64,000 nucleotides of DNA from Xenopus tropicalis (Eukaryota; Chordata; Amphibia; Anura; Pipidae). A model generated the notes under the pieces. It was not told the DNA's origin and ran no database searches. It saw nothing but the letters and a program-made list of their open reading frames with translations. Numbering within the stretch: position 1 is the stretch's first letter; each line of letters starts with the position of its first letter. The DNA lies in NCBI RefSeq assembly GCF_000004195.4, contig NC_030681.2:23886482-23950481 (forward strand), given 5' to 3'. A program made the translations under genes and the position numbers. Of the stretch, positions 37,001 through 46,128 are shown piece after piece.

Positions 37001-40000
37001 AAATACAGGTATGGGATCCCTTATCCGGAAACCTGTTATCCAGAAAGCTCTGAATTTCGGAAAGCCTGTCTCCCATAAACTCCATTTTAATCAAATAATT
37101 CAGAATTTTAAAACTGATTTGCTTTTTCTCTGTAGTAATAAAACAGTACCTTGTAATTGATCCCAACTAAGATATAAATATTCCTTATTGGATGCAAAAC
37201 AATCCTATTGGGTTTAATTAATGCTTTATACATTTTTTAGTAGACCTAAGGTGTGGAGATCCAAATTACGGAAAGACCCCTTATCCGGAATACCCTTGGC
37301 CCCGAGCATTCTGGATAATGGGTCCTATACCTGTACAGTTTTATAATAAAGAACTAAATGAGTCTCCATCATATTATACAATACTCATGTAGGGATATTT
37401 CAATATTACTGTCATTTTTCATAATGACAAGTTAGGTTAGGGTATTTAAAATTGTTATTGTATCCATTTTGTTTACCTTGTTTCTTTTTTTTTTAAACTA
37501 GAAGCAAAAAGGTATTCAAAAAGAAGTTCAAGTCCTTGAAATGGTGTCAGGCCATGAAAACATTGTGGATTTCTATGGGGCTTATTACCATCAGGCCCCA
37601 CGGACACCATCACTCCCTGAAGGACTATGGGTAAGGAAGTGTTTATTTTGAGAGGTTACACATTTATGTAGCAAACATGCCAATTTTAACTGATCTAATA
37701 CGCATTTTGGATGTAAACATGATCCAGTTTGGTAAGAAACAATTGCAGCTGATATTGCAGTCACACCAAGATTTAAAGCCACAAAGCCTTTTCCTCGGGT
37801 TCCCAATACATTTTTAGGGAAATAAAATAGTTGACCAAATATTCTTTATTTGTTTTCTAGATTGCTACTGAGTTCATCACTGGTGCCACTCTACAAGATC
37901 TCATTGGCACCAGAAAGACCTTAGGAGAAAGGTGGATCTCCTATATCTGTAAACAAATCACCACGGTAGGTCACACGTTGAACTCCTTGGTGCTACTCTG
38001 CATATTTCTAATTAATCAATGAGTACAAAAATATTTATATACTTACTTTTGCTTTCTTGATTTCTCAGGGCCTTTTCCACCTACAAAAGAAGAATGTCAT
38101 CCACCATGACATTAAGCCCGGAAACATCCTGATCACCTCATTGGGAGAGGTGAAGATCGGTAAGTGACGCTTGGAATCTGAAAACAAGGATATTTTTTTC
38201 TCCATGGTGTTTATTGGTGGCTAGCATGTCTAAATGAACATTAACATCCCTGCTTTTCTCATACAATTTCAGGCGAATTTGGATTCGCCACATTTGGACG
38301 GAAGAGCAGCAGTACTTCTGGGACTATAACATACTCGGCCCCAGAAGTACTAGCTAATTTTGGCAACAACAAGCTCGAGTATGACCATAAGGTATTGTGA
38401 TGTCTTCCCTCTCTTTTTAGTTTACTGTAGAGTTAATGTCTCTGTTATATAAAATGTATGTCGCTTACACGCAGTGAACTGCATTCACTTTACTTACCCC
38501 TCTCATAACAGAGAATGCAGAGCTGTAATGTGGTTTCTGTGATTCAAGAATCTGAAATGAGAGAGTGAAATGCATTTTAGGTGCAGGACACACAGGGTCG
38601 GACTTGGGGGTGAAGGCCCCAGGGGCCCTGCAGGTACCCCTGCCGGCCGCGTCCCCTAACCCCCCCATAGGGGCCCCACTAACCCCTCTCGCAGGTCCCC
38701 ACAACTGACGTTAACATATCAGGGGAGGAACGGTCGGGCAGGGGGAGCGCCGGCAAGGGTCGGATCTGGGCCGCCGGGGCCCACCGGGATTTTTTTTTCG
38801 GTGTCCCGGCGGCCCAGTCCGACCCTGAGGACACAAGAATATTAGAAACCAACTTCATCTGACTGCTTATGCTTTATGGGGAGGTTGCACTCCGTGTAAC
38901 ACACACGACTCTTAGTTTGGGGTCATTTTCTAGACATAAAAGTCACACACTTCACTACTTGATTATAGCCTTCTAATGGATTTGTTATTGTGCATCCTAA
39001 ATAGAATCACTATCAGGGTGTGGGAGGATAGGGATCAGAAGTATCTGAATTATCTGCAGCTGGAAATATGTCCATGTACTCTGTGTATATTCTTCTCTAA
39101 TAACTGTCTTTTCCCCATATTTTAATATCCAGGCTGACATCTGGTCACTCGGCATTGCAGCCATTGAAATGGCGGAGGGAGATCTCTGTAAGTAAACCCT
39201 AGTGTGTGCGTGTGTATACAGGTATGGGATCCCTTATCCGGAAACCCATTATCCAGAAAGCTCCGATTACAAAACTGGTTTCCTTTTTATGGTAATAAAA
39301 CTGTACCTGTACTTGATCCCAACTAAGATATAATTAATCCTTATTGGGGGCAGAATAATCCTATTGGGTTTATTTAATGGTTAAATGATTCCCTTTTCTC
39401 TGTAATAATAAAACAGTACCTGTACTTGATCCCAACTAAGATATAATTACCCCTTATTGGGGGCAGAACAGCCCTATTGGGTTTATTTAATGGTTAAATG
39501 ATTCCCTTTTCTCTGTAATAATAAAACAGTACCTGTACTTGATCCCAACTAAGATATAATTACCCCTTATTGGGGGCAGAACAGCCCTATTGGGTTTATT
39601 TCATGGTTAAATTATTCCCTTTTCTCTGTAATAATAAAACAGTACCTGTACTTGATCCCAACTAAGATATGATTACCCCTTATTGGGGCAGAACAGCCCT
39701 ATTGGGTTTATTTAATGGTTAAATGATTCCCTTTTCTCTGTAATAATAAAACAGTACCTGTACTTGATCCCAACTAAGATATAATTACCCCTTATTGGGG
39801 GCAGAACAGCCCTATTGGGTTTATTTAATGGTTAAATGATTCCCTTTTCTCTGTAATAATAAAACAGTACCTGTACTTGATCCCAATTAAGATATAATTA
39901 CCCCTTATTGGAGGCAAAACAATCCAATAGGTTTAATTAATCTTATATAAATATTTTAGTAGACTTAAGGTATGGAGATCCAAATTACGGAAAGGCCCCT

Positions 40001-43000
40001 TATCCCTTGGTCCTGAGCATTCTGGATAACGGGTCCTATACCTGTACAATACTGCATGTAGCACTGTTAGTAGAATGGTCAGGGGGCATTTATGTGTCAC
40101 ACTGTAACATAGAATATTATTAAATATTAAAAACAAAGGGGCTGGTTTACTAAAATTTGAATTTGCTTCGTTTCCATAATACACCATTTTTTGAGGCAAA
40201 GAACAGGAATTTAAATTTTTTTAGAATTTGACTTTTCAAAATTTGAAAACACAAATGTAATGAACTGGCTGCTAAAACCTGGCAAGCTCCTGCATAGGCC
40301 AATAAGAGGTGTATCTTCCATTTTGAAACAATTGTAATAATTGATTTCCTGATTCCCAATTCATTTTTTGTATGTCAGTTGAGAAAAAAAACACTTTAAG
40401 TTACAGAATTTACAGGATTCGACAAAGCTTAAAAATTTGAATTCAAGTGAATCACATGAAATGTTGTAATCATCGGTCGTCATATTTTTGTGTTGTATCT
40501 TTACATCCTAGCATTCAGCAAACTTCCACAACAGAAGCTGATTGAGAAGGTAACACGCGGTCCCACGCCATCATTAACACCATGGGGAAAATGGTGAGTC
40601 TCTTTCACTAGAATTGGAAAAGACAGTGAGGGGGTGGTGGGGAAATGGAAACAGAAAAGAGGTGGAGAGGGTGGGGAAATGGAATAGGTAGTTAGAGGCA
40701 GAGGGTGGGGAAATGGAATAGACAGTTAGGGGGAAAGGGTGGGGAAATGGAATAGGAAGTTAGGGGGAGAGCTGGAGCATGGAAAGGGTGTAATAAGGTG
40801 TGTGAATGAGAAAGAGAGTCAGGAAAGGTAGGGAAATAGGCAAGGTAGAAGTTAAGGTGAGGGGGACATTGGGATATGAGGTAAAGTAAGGATGGGGAAA
40901 GGGATAAATGGGTAAATGAGGGCAGGTAATGCTGTAAGATGCCATAGCCAATCACTTTTTATTGGGCTAGTGGGGGGCTGTTTTGGCCTCTGTGTATATG
41001 AAATGCCAGGGCCTATTAAGTGTCCCAGTCCGGGCTAAAATAAGGGTGAAGGTGATGTGTAACATGTATAGCTCTTGAATGCACAAATGCAGACTCTCGT
41101 GCTAAGCTTGAGAACTCTGGGTTCTGTTATCTGGCAGCCAATACAAGCCAGGCTAAGATGTTGGCAAAACCAGAGAGACAGAAATTTGGTCATGTACCCT
41201 AATATTTCAGGGTTCGTAAGTAAGCACAATAGAACCCCATTTCAGGCAGAGCAGTTGAACCTTTAGAAGGGAATGGGCTCACCCTCTATTGCTGCCTGTG
41301 TTGTGATTGGGTACAGAGTGGCAGGATCAGGGAGACGCCATCACAATGATTAACAAGGCAGCGAGGCACTTTAAAGAGAGGATAATGGGGTATACAGGGC
41401 ACTTGGCTGTGCTGATTCTATTAACAGACTGTTAAACGTGTGAACTCTGGGAAATGAGATATTATGTAACATGAACAATTATGATATATGATATAATTTT
41501 GCCACTGTTTTCAGGAGCGACGAGTTCCATTTCTTCATTTCTGAGTGCCTGCAGAGAGATCCATCTAAAAGACCATCTGCAAGGCAACTTCTGACACACC
41601 CCTTCATTGGAGAGATCAGGGGTGAAAGGGGTGTGCAGAAGAACATTGCCCAACAGCTGCACAGAGGTAAGGGGAACTGCTCATTCTCATTATAGTTCAT
41701 ACGATGCATTGACTATAACTATCTACTGCTCCCGTTCATACAATATTCTGTTGCTTTCCTAAATACAAATTCATTCGATATAAAAGCCACCAATAATAAA
41801 GACCTGTATTAGGGCAGAGGTCACAAAACTGGGCTAAAGGTCCCCATACACGGCCCGATAGTAGCTGCCAATATCAGTCCCTTGAACCGATTCGGCAGCT
41901 TATCGGCCCGTGTAGGGGCAGCAACAAGGGGTCTGCCCGACCGATATCTAGCCTAAAATTGGCCAGATATCGATCGGGCAGGTTAGAAAATTCAGTCGGA
42001 TCGGAGACCGCTTTGGCTCATTGATGCGGTCCCCGAACCAACTGCCCCATTGTCGCCAATATAATTCGATCATTTGGCCCCTGGGCCAAACGATCAAATT
42101 TTTTTTTTACCTACACGCTCCCTGATTCGGCCACCCGTAGGTGGGGATATCGGGTGAAGATCCACTCGCTTGGTGATCTCGTGTATGGGGACCTTAAATC
42201 TACGGGAAAGACAAACAAGCTAAGATGGGAGAACACGTTATTATTAGATAGTTGTAGTTGACCTTTACATTAGCAGTAAAAAAAAAGCAATGACAAAAAC
42301 TATAAATGCAAATAGTAAAAACAAACAAATGGCAGAATTATTATATACTCACCTACTCCATGAATAACGCTGAACAATCTCTCCTTAGGAATGAAGCACT
42401 AAAAGAACAAAAGAAGGCAGCCATCGGGGGAGGGTTTGGGGCATAGGGGGCCTATTTAACATCCTTGGGCCCCCCACATAACATCGTGGTCCCGATGGCA
42501 GCCCTCTATGTTCTCTTCTTCCCATCTAGAAGCCCAACAGCTGCACAGAGGTAAGGGGAACTGTTCATTCTCATTATAGTTCATACGATGCATTTACTAT
42601 AACTATCTACTGCTCCTGTTTATTCAAATATTCTGTTGCTTTCCTACATACAAATTCATTCGATACTAAAGCCACCAATAATAAAGACTTGTATTAGGGC
42701 AGAGGTCACTAAACTGGGCTAAAGGTCCCTATACACGGCCCGATAGTAGCTGCCAATATTGGTCCCTTGAACCGATTCGGCAGCTTATCGGCCCGTGTAG
42801 GGGCAGCAACGAGGGGCCTGCCCGACCGATATCTAGCCTAAAATTGGCCAGATATTGATCAGGCAGGTTAGAAAATTCAGTCGGATCGGAGAACGCTTTG
42901 GCTCATTGATGCGGTCCCCGAACCGACTGCCCCATTGCCGCCAATATAATTCGATCATTTGGCCCCTGGGCCAAACAATCAAATTTTTTTTACCTACACG

Positions 43001-44356
43001 CTCCCTGATTCGGCCACCCGTAGGTGGGGATATCGGGTGAAGATCCGCTCGCTTGGCGATCTCGTGTATGGGGACCTTAAATCTACGGGAAAGACAAACA
43101 AGCTAAGATGGGAGAACACATTATTATTAGATAGTTGTAGTTGACCTTTACATTAGCAGCAAAGGGAACGTTATATATAAAACACGCAATGACAAAAACT
43201 ATAAATGCAAATAGTAAAAACAAACAAATGGCAGAATTATTATATACTCACCGACTCCATGAATAACGCTGAACAATCTCTCCTTAGGAATGAAGCACTA
43301 AAAGAACAAAAGAAGGCAGCCATCGGGGGAGGGTTTGGGGCATAGGGGGCCTATTTAACATCCTTGGGCCCCCCACACAACATCGTGGTCCCGATGGCAG
43401 CCCTCTATGTTCTCTTCTTCCCATCTAGAAGCCCAACAGCTGCACAGAGGTAAGGGGAACTGTTCATTCTCATTATAGTTCATACGATGCATTTACTATA
43501 ACTATCTACTGCTCCTGTTTATTCAAATATTCTGTTGCTTTCCTACATACAAATTCATTCGATACTAAAGCCACCAATAATAAAGACTTGTATTAGGGCA
43601 GAGGTCACTAAACTGGGCTAAAGGTCCCCATACACGGCCCGATAGTAGCTGCCAATATTGGTCCCTTGAACCGATTCGGCAGCTTATCGGCCCGTGTAGG
43701 GGCAGCAACGAGGGGCCTGCCCGACCAATATCTGGCCTAAAATTGGGCAGATATCGATCAGGCAGGTTAGAAAATTCAGTCAGATCGGAGACCGCTTTGG
43801 CTCATTGATGCAGTCCCCGAACCGACTGCCCCATACAGCCAATTTAATTCGATCATTTGGCCCCTGGGCCAAACGATCAAATTTTTTTTTTTTACCTACA
43901 CGCTCCCTGATTCGGCCACCCGTAGGTGGGGATATCAGGTGAAGATCCACTCGCTTGGCGATCTCGTGTATGGGGACCTTACACCTACGGGAAAGACAAA
44001 CAAGCTAAGATGGGAGAACACGTTATTATTAGATAGTTGTAGTTGACCTTTACATTAGCAGCAAAGGGAACGTTATATATAAAACACGCAATGACAAAAA
44101 CTATAAATGCAAATAGTAAAAACAAACAAATGGCAGAATTATTATATACTCACCGACTCCATGAATAACGCTGAACAATCTCTCCTTAGGAATGAAGCCC
44201 CAAAAGAACAGAAGAAGGCAGCCATCGGGGGAGGGTTTGGGGCATAGGGGGCCTATTTAACATTCTTGGGCCCCCCACATAACATCGTGGTCCCGATGGC
44301 AGCCCTCTATGTTCTCTTCTTCATGGACAACAGCATCTTCTAACAACTGCATCTGA
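18978..44356 (+). CDS. Exon-array gene: basic N-terminus, repeated acidic region, GCK/STE20-like pseudokinase domain (spliced)
   Basis: Reconstructed by eye from about 50 GT-AG exons that keep frame from ATG 18978 to TGA 44354-44356. It encodes roughly 1,070 residues if every array exon is used. Order: basic Cys-containing N-terminus (about 1-35), acidic mini-exons, a 36-nt/99-nt exon array (about residues 77-703), a basic linker, and a kinase domain of about 285 residues. The kinase domain resembles the MAP4K4/TNIK/MINK group, with [16 protein letters not shown] and the final HPFI. Catalytic positions are altered: VAIV for VAIK, HHD for HRD and EFG for DFG. The alpha-C Glu (KEVQVL) and the APE Glu are kept. 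Array exons and exons up to the catalytic loop are phase 0, so skipping is tolerated. AATAAA follows at 44385. A second copy starts at 63957. The exact family member was not identified. The array exon complement in real transcripts is unknown. Confidence 0.82.
19245..19685. mobile_element. Intronic ACAGGTATGGGATCCC MITE with an internal duplication
   Basis: Left end ACAGGTATGGGATCCC, right end GGTCCCGTACCTGT. The internal segment with 'ctctgtaataataaaacag' occurs twice, near 19369 and 19478. This is the first step of the about 113-bp expansion seen at 39218-40045. Confidence 0.85.
20150..20194 (+). CDS. Exon 2 of the exon-array gene (15 codons)
   Basis: Acceptor tcttcactacag, donor gtaagc, 45 nt, phase 0. 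It encodes [15 protein letters not shown] and continues the basic N-terminus into a Ser/Thr/acidic segment. Confidence 0.78.
20602..20929. mobile_element. Intronic MITE (AAGGTCCCCATACAC family) with internal palindrome
   Basis: The right end GTGTATGGGGACCTT is intact and the left end is diverged (aaggtacctatacag). An internal palindrome around 20745-20825 pairs 'ggttagaaaatctagtcgga' with its complement. Related copies lie at 41837, 42722 and 43621. Confidence 0.75.
21391..21429 (+). CDS. Exon 3 of the exon-array gene (13 codons)
   Basis: Acceptor ttcactcaaccag, donor gtaagc, 39 nt, phase 0. It encodes [13 protein letters not shown]: acidic, Pro-rich and ending in a Cys-containing motif, like the later mini-exons. 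Confidence 0.78.
21690..21725 (+). pseudogene. Probable dead mini-exon (donor lost)
   Basis: An intact acceptor (ttctctcttaaccag) identical in style to the following exon is followed by [14 protein letters not shown] codons. There is no GTAAG donor at the expected place. The frame runs on through TAATAA-rich sequence to a stop about 100 bp later. It looks like a copy of the [12 protein letters not shown] exon that lost its 3' splice partner. Confidence 0.45.
21820..21855 (+). CDS. Exon 4 of the exon-array gene (12 codons)
   Basis: Acceptor ctcttaaccag, donor gtaagt, 36 nt, phase 0. It encodes [12 protein letters not shown], clearly related to the array S exon ([12 protein letters not shown]), so it is a likely progenitor or sibling. 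Confidence 0.78.
21972..22019 (+). CDS. Exon 5 of the exon-array gene (16 codons)
   Basis: Acceptor atttctcttag, donor gtaagc, 48 nt, phase 0. It encodes [16 protein letters not shown] and ends in the recurring NIC motif. Confidence 0.78.
22170..24955 (+). CDS. Array higher-order unit 1 (S1-L1, S2-L2, S3-L3)
   Basis: Exons 22170-22205, 22441-22539, 23075-23110, 23415-23513, 24057-24092 and 24328-24426. L1 is type A ([20 protein letters not shown]). L2 is type B ([17 protein letters not shown]). L3 is type C ([12 protein letters not shown]). S3 has NIFQ in place of NICQ. Confidence 0.82.
24956..27747 (+). CDS. Array higher-order unit 2 (S4-L4, S5-L5, S6-L6)
   Basis: Exons 24956-24991, 25227-25325, 25864-25899, 26204-26302, 26842-26877 and 27113-27211. 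S5 begins with Lys (cag|aag) in place of Glu. L4 has VDKSG in place of VDESG. S6 is type C (NIFQ), but L6 is type A (YRESVDESG), which indicates gene conversion or a crossover within this unit. Confidence 0.82.
27748..30536 (+). CDS. Array higher-order unit 3 (S7-L7, S8-L8, S9-L9)
   Basis: Exons 27748-27783, 28019-28117, 28654-28689, 28994-29092, 29632-29667 and 29903-30001. L7 is type A with [10 protein letters not shown]8 is type B and L9 is type C. Confidence 0.82.
30537..33325 (+). CDS. Array higher-order unit 4 (S10-L10, S11-L11, S12-L12)
   Basis: Exons 30537-30572, 30809-30907, 31443-31478, 31783-31881, 32421-32456 and 32692-32790. L12 starts KEDLIVQ because the acceptor is followed by AAG. 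The A, B, C order is preserved. Confidence 0.82.
33326..35128 (+). CDS. Degenerate 3' end of the exon array (S13-L13, S14, S15-L14 short)
   Basis: Exons 33326-33361, 33741-33839, 34376-34411, 34733-34768 and 35075-35128. The intron after S13 carries an extra duplicated segment near 33480-33690. S14 ([12 protein letters not shown]) and S15 ([12 protein letters not shown]) are adjacent, with the L exon between them lost. The last L exon is only 54 nt: its donor gtaagc follows CHYQ directly, so the C-terminal half of the repeat is absent. Edge units are the most diverged, as usual for tandem arrays. Confidence 0.78.
35285..35374 (+). CDS. Linker exon (30 codons)
   Basis: Acceptor tatatttcccag, 90 nt, phase 0. 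It starts [13 protein letters not shown] and ends EEDAKDLKE. The donor GAG|gtttga is weak (T at +3 and +4), so this end is less certain. Confidence 0.68.
35859..35927 (+). CDS. Linker exon with basic cluster (23 codons)
   Basis: Acceptor ctttctcag, donor gtgggt, 69 nt, phase 0. It begins [10 protein letters not shown] and contains SRRKRVEPP. The RRKR cluster could be a localisation or phosphoinositide-binding patch (inference). Confidence 0.75.
36351..36386 (+). CDS. Linker exon before the kinase domain (12 codons)
   Basis: Acceptor tcttcctcag, donor gtaagt, 36 nt, phase 0, encoding [12 protein letters not shown]. Confidence 0.72.
36542..36607 (+). CDS. Kinase-domain exon: glycine-rich loop (22 codons)
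   Basis: Acceptor gttgtttttcag, donor gtaaga, phase 0. It encodes [18 protein letters not shown]. Compared with the GxGxxG loop of GCK kinases, the first and third Gly are kept but the second is Asp (G-E-D-P-N-G). Confidence 0.85.
36789..36845 (+). CDS. Kinase-domain exon: beta-3 strand, Lys replaced by Val (19 codons)
   Basis: Acceptor cttttgttacag, donor gtaatg, 57 nt, phase 0. It encodes [19 protein letters not shown]. The canonical (V/A)AIK becomes VAIV, so the ATP-anchoring lysine is missing and no nearby Lys can substitute. Confidence 0.85.
37005..37334. mobile_element. Intronic ACAGGTATGGGATCCC MITE, complete
   Basis: Left ACAGGTATGGGATCCC and right GGGTCCTATACCTGT, about 330 bp. It has a single internal segment, so it is the unexpanded form of the family. 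Confidence 0.85.
37502..37630 (+). CDS. Kinase-domain exon: alpha-C helix to hinge (43 codons)
   Basis: Acceptor tttttttaaactag, donor gtaagg, 129 nt, phase 0. It contains [20 protein letters not shown]. The alpha-C Glu is retained, and [12 protein letters not shown] matches the HRNIATYYGAF region of MAP4K4-type kinases. Confidence 0.88.
37861..37965 (+). CDS. Kinase-domain exon: hinge and alpha-D/E (35 codons)
   Basis: Acceptor tttgttttctag, donor gtaggt, 105 nt, phase 0. [15 protein letters not shown] is equivalent to VMEFCGAGSITDLV in GCK kinases, and WISYICKQI precedes the catalytic loop. Confidence 0.87.
38069..38159 (+). CDS. Kinase-domain exon: catalytic loop, HHD in place of HRD
   Basis: Acceptor cttgatttctcag, donor gtaagt, 91 nt, leaving phase 1. 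It encodes [12 protein letters not shown]. The catalytic Asp, the Lys of DIK and the Asn are kept, while the HRD Arg is His. The exon ends just before the DFG-equivalent. Confidence 0.88.
38273..38391 (+). CDS. Kinase-domain exon: activation segment, EFG in place of DFG
   Basis: Acceptor catacaatttcag, donor gtattg, 119 nt. Joined to the previous exon it gives VKIGEFGFA, so the metal-binding Asp is Glu. It continues with [13 protein letters not shown] (APE intact) and ends KLEYDHK. Confidence 0.87.
38593..38827. mobile_element. hAT-type MITE with perfect 8-bp target duplication
   Basis: Ends CAGGGTCGGACTTGGG and CCCAGTCCGACCCTG. It is flanked by the identical 8-mer aggacaca at 38585-38592 and 38828-38835. 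Intronic, GC-rich and non-coding. Same family as 4956-5148. Confidence 0.88.
39133..39187 (+). CDS. Kinase-domain exon: alpha-F (DxWSLG)
   Basis: Acceptor tttaatatccag, donor gtaagt, 55 nt, leaving phase 1. It encodes [18 protein letters not shown], nearly the GCK signature SDLWSCGITAIEMAEG. Confidence 0.88.
39218..40045. mobile_element. MITE with five-fold internal tandem expansion (113-bp unit)
   Basis: Ends ACAGGTATGGGATCCC and GGGTCCTATACCTGT. The inner unit beginning 'ggttaaatgattccctttt' starts at 39379, 39492, 39605, 39717 and 39830 (period 112-113). The element is therefore about 830 bp, against 330 bp for the simple copy at 37005. Confidence 0.88.
40512..40593 (+). CDS. Kinase-domain exon: alpha-G region
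   Basis: Acceptor tttacatcctag, donor gtgagt, 82 nt, phase 1 in and phase 2 out. It encodes [20 protein letters not shown] then LTPWGK. Confidence 0.83.
40625..40770. repeat. Purine-rich short tandem repeat in an intron
   Basis: Three to four imperfect copies of 'gggtggggaaatggaatagg' spaced about 37-55 bp apart, G-rich on the + strand. Confidence 0.6.
41515..41666 (+). CDS. Kinase-domain exon: C-lobe end (alpha-H/I)
   Basis: Acceptor actgttttcag, donor gtaagg, 152 nt, phase 2 in and phase 1 out. It contains [19 protein letters not shown] followed by THPFI. The conserved Arg of the C-lobe (KRPS) is present. The last residues, AQQLHR, are the source of the duplicated micro-exons. Confidence 0.86.
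41837..42195. mobile_element. MITE, AAGGTCCCCATACAC family, in duplication unit 1
   Basis: Perfect 15-bp terminal inverted repeats, AAGGTCCCCATACAC and GTGTATGGGGACCTT. Confidence 0.85.
42530..42550 (+). CDS. Micro-exon 1 (21 nt, EAQQLHR)
   Basis: Acceptor ttcttcccatctag, donor gtaagg, phase 1 in and out. It copies the final codons and donor of the preceding kinase exon. It keeps frame whether included or skipped. Confidence 0.5.
42722..43078. mobile_element. MITE, AAGGTCCCCATACAC family, in duplication unit 2
   Basis: The right terminus GTGTATGGGGACCTT is intact. The left reads aaggtccctatacac, one change. Confidence 0.83.
43429..43449 (+). CDS. Micro-exon 2 (21 nt, EAQQLHR)
   Basis: Same acceptor, donor and coding bases as micro-exon 1, 899 bp downstream, phase 1 in and out. 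Confidence 0.5.
43621..43980. mobile_element. MITE, AAGGTCCCCATACAC family, in duplication unit 3
   Basis: Both 15-bp termini are intact. Confidence 0.85.
44334..44356 (+). CDS. Terminal coding exon with stop codon
   Basis: In the third duplication unit the micro-exon is absent. Sequence after 'cttcatggacaacag' (acceptor ending 44333) gives, in phase 1, ASSNNCI and TGA at 44354-44356. The acceptor has a poor polypyrimidine tract just before AG, but 'ttctcttcttc' lies slightly upstream. Confidence 0.6.
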
Positions 44357-44384
44357 GAAATCTTTATTGTGTACTGATTTATAT

Positions 44385-44390
44385 AATAAA
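44385..44390 (+). terminator. Poly(A) signal AATAAA
   Basis: AATAAA lies 28 bp after the stop codon, in AT-rich sequence. It would give a very short 3' UTR, consistent with the gene ending here. Confidence 0.6.
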
Positions 44391-44410
44391 TATTCCATCT
44401 TTAGATTATA

Positions 44411-44910
44411 TCAATCCATGCTAGATTTTCTATATATTATTTATTTTTTTTCCCCAGCTATTGCGTTTAAAACTGCAGTCTGGTTTTTTCCTTTGGAGTT
44501 GCCATGATCACTGACCATAGCAACCAGTAAGGAAACAAGAAAGGTGCTTAACTGACACCCATAGAATGGCCAGCCCATTGAATAATTGGTTTATCGGTCA
44601 ATTATAGGAAAGGTGCATCCTAAATAACCTTGAATAAATAAAATTAGAACTTGCACTTGATATTTATTTAAAAAAGGAGCAAAAAAAACCCAAAAAGAAA
44701 AATGTAAAAAAGAAAGCAATAGATATTTAAAAAAAAATCTCTTTCTCTTGCCCTTTTCATTGCCCCATTTTTAAATAAATATCTGAGCAATGGGGGCTCT
44801 TCTGGGCCTGTTGCTGGATGGGGGGCACCTCCCTGGTAGGATAGTGAGCACTAAGAGCACAAACACTCTTTACTCTTAAGGCTTTTCTGTCCCTGCTAAA
44901 GGCACAGGGC
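44411..44910. other. Intergenic, nothing recognised
   Basis: AT-rich, with A-runs near 44640-44740. No coding or repeat family named. Confidence 0.35.
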
Positions 44911-44914
44911 ACAG

Positions 44915-45118
44915 AGAAACAGGCAACGAGGCTCTCTGGCACAGAGAAATGGGTAATAAGGCCCTCTGGCACAGAGAAACAGGTAACGAGGCTCTCTGGC
45001 ACAGAGAAACAGGTAACGAGGCTCTCTGGCACAGAGAAACGGGCAACGAGGCCCTCTGGCACAGAAAACGGGTAACGAGGCCCTCTGGCATAGAGAGACG
45101 GGTAACGAGGCCCTCTTG
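44915..45118. repeat. 30-bp minisatellite (about 7 units)
   Basis: Units contain 'ctctggcacagagaaacagg' followed by 'taacgaggc'. The period of 30 keeps frames open on both strands, which yields spurious short proteins. Confidence 0.9.
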
Positions 45119-45289
45119 TCCTTATTTGTGTAAAGTTGCATTGACTGCATTGTATGAATTCATTTTATCTTTCCTGGGACATTCAGGGACTGTATTACAG
45201 CTTTGTGTTTCCTTTGGGGATCAATGCAGGGAGATTATTATCAACATATGGAGGTTGATACTGATAATAATGAGTATATATATATATTA

Positions 45290-46128
45290 GCAAATAAAGT
45301 GCCCCCTATTGTAAAATATAGGGATATTATAAGTCCCTGAGGATTTCCTTATAATATATAGTGAATTAAGTACCCCCTATTGTAACATATAGGGATATTA
45401 TAAGCCCCCGAGGAGTTCCTTATAATATATAGTGAATAAAGTCCCCCCTATTGTAACATAGGGATATTATAAGTCCCCGAGGAGTTCCTTATAATATATA
45501 GTGAATAAAGTATCCCCTATTGTAAAATATAGGAATATTATAAGTCACCAAGGAGTTCCTTATAATTTATAGGGAATAAAGTACCCCCTATTGTAACATA
45601 TAGGGATATTATAAGTCCCCGAGGAGTTCCTTATAATATATAGTGAATAAAGTACCCCCTATTGTAACATATAGGGATATTATAAGTCCCCGAGGAGTTC
45701 CTTATAATATATAGTGAATAAAGTACCCCCTATTGTAACATATAGGGATATTATAAGTCCCCGAGGAGTTCCTTATAATATATAGTGAATAAAGTACCCC
45801 CTATTGTAACATATAGGGATATTATAAGTCCCCGAGGAGTTCCTTATAATATATAGTGAATAAAGTACCCCCTATTGTAAAATATAGGAATATTATAAGT
45901 CACCAAGGAGTTCCTTATAATATATAGGGAATAAAGTACCCCTATTGTAACATATAGGGATATTATAAGTCCCCGAGGAGTTCCGTATAATATATAGTAA
46001 ATAAAGTACCCCCTATTGTAACATATAGGGATATTATAAGTCCCCGAGGAGTTCCTTATAATATATAGTGAATAAAGTGCCCCCTATTGTAACATATAGG
46101 GATATTATAAGTCCCCGAGGAGTTCCTT
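45290..46128. repeat. 71-bp satellite, left part
   Basis: About 12 units with 'gaataaagtaccccctattg', 'agggatattataagtccccg' and 'aggagttcctt'. The array is interrupted at 46128 by the L2-like LINE and resumes at 50154. Confidence 0.93.

Larger units (their letters stand above)
41640..44333. repeat. About 0.9-kb tandem duplication (3 copies) at the gene's 3' end
   Basis: Units begin at the end of the last kinase exon ('cccaacagctgcacagag' at about 41649, 42533 and 43432) and run to the 'gttctcttctt' sequence. Each unit carries one MITE (AAGGTCCCCATACAC ends), so the MITE inserted before the duplication. Spacing is 884 and 899 bp. Confidence 0.9.

Noticed and set aside
44757..45290. Short overlapping frames on both strands at 44757-45290
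   Set aside because: They translate the 30-bp minisatellite.
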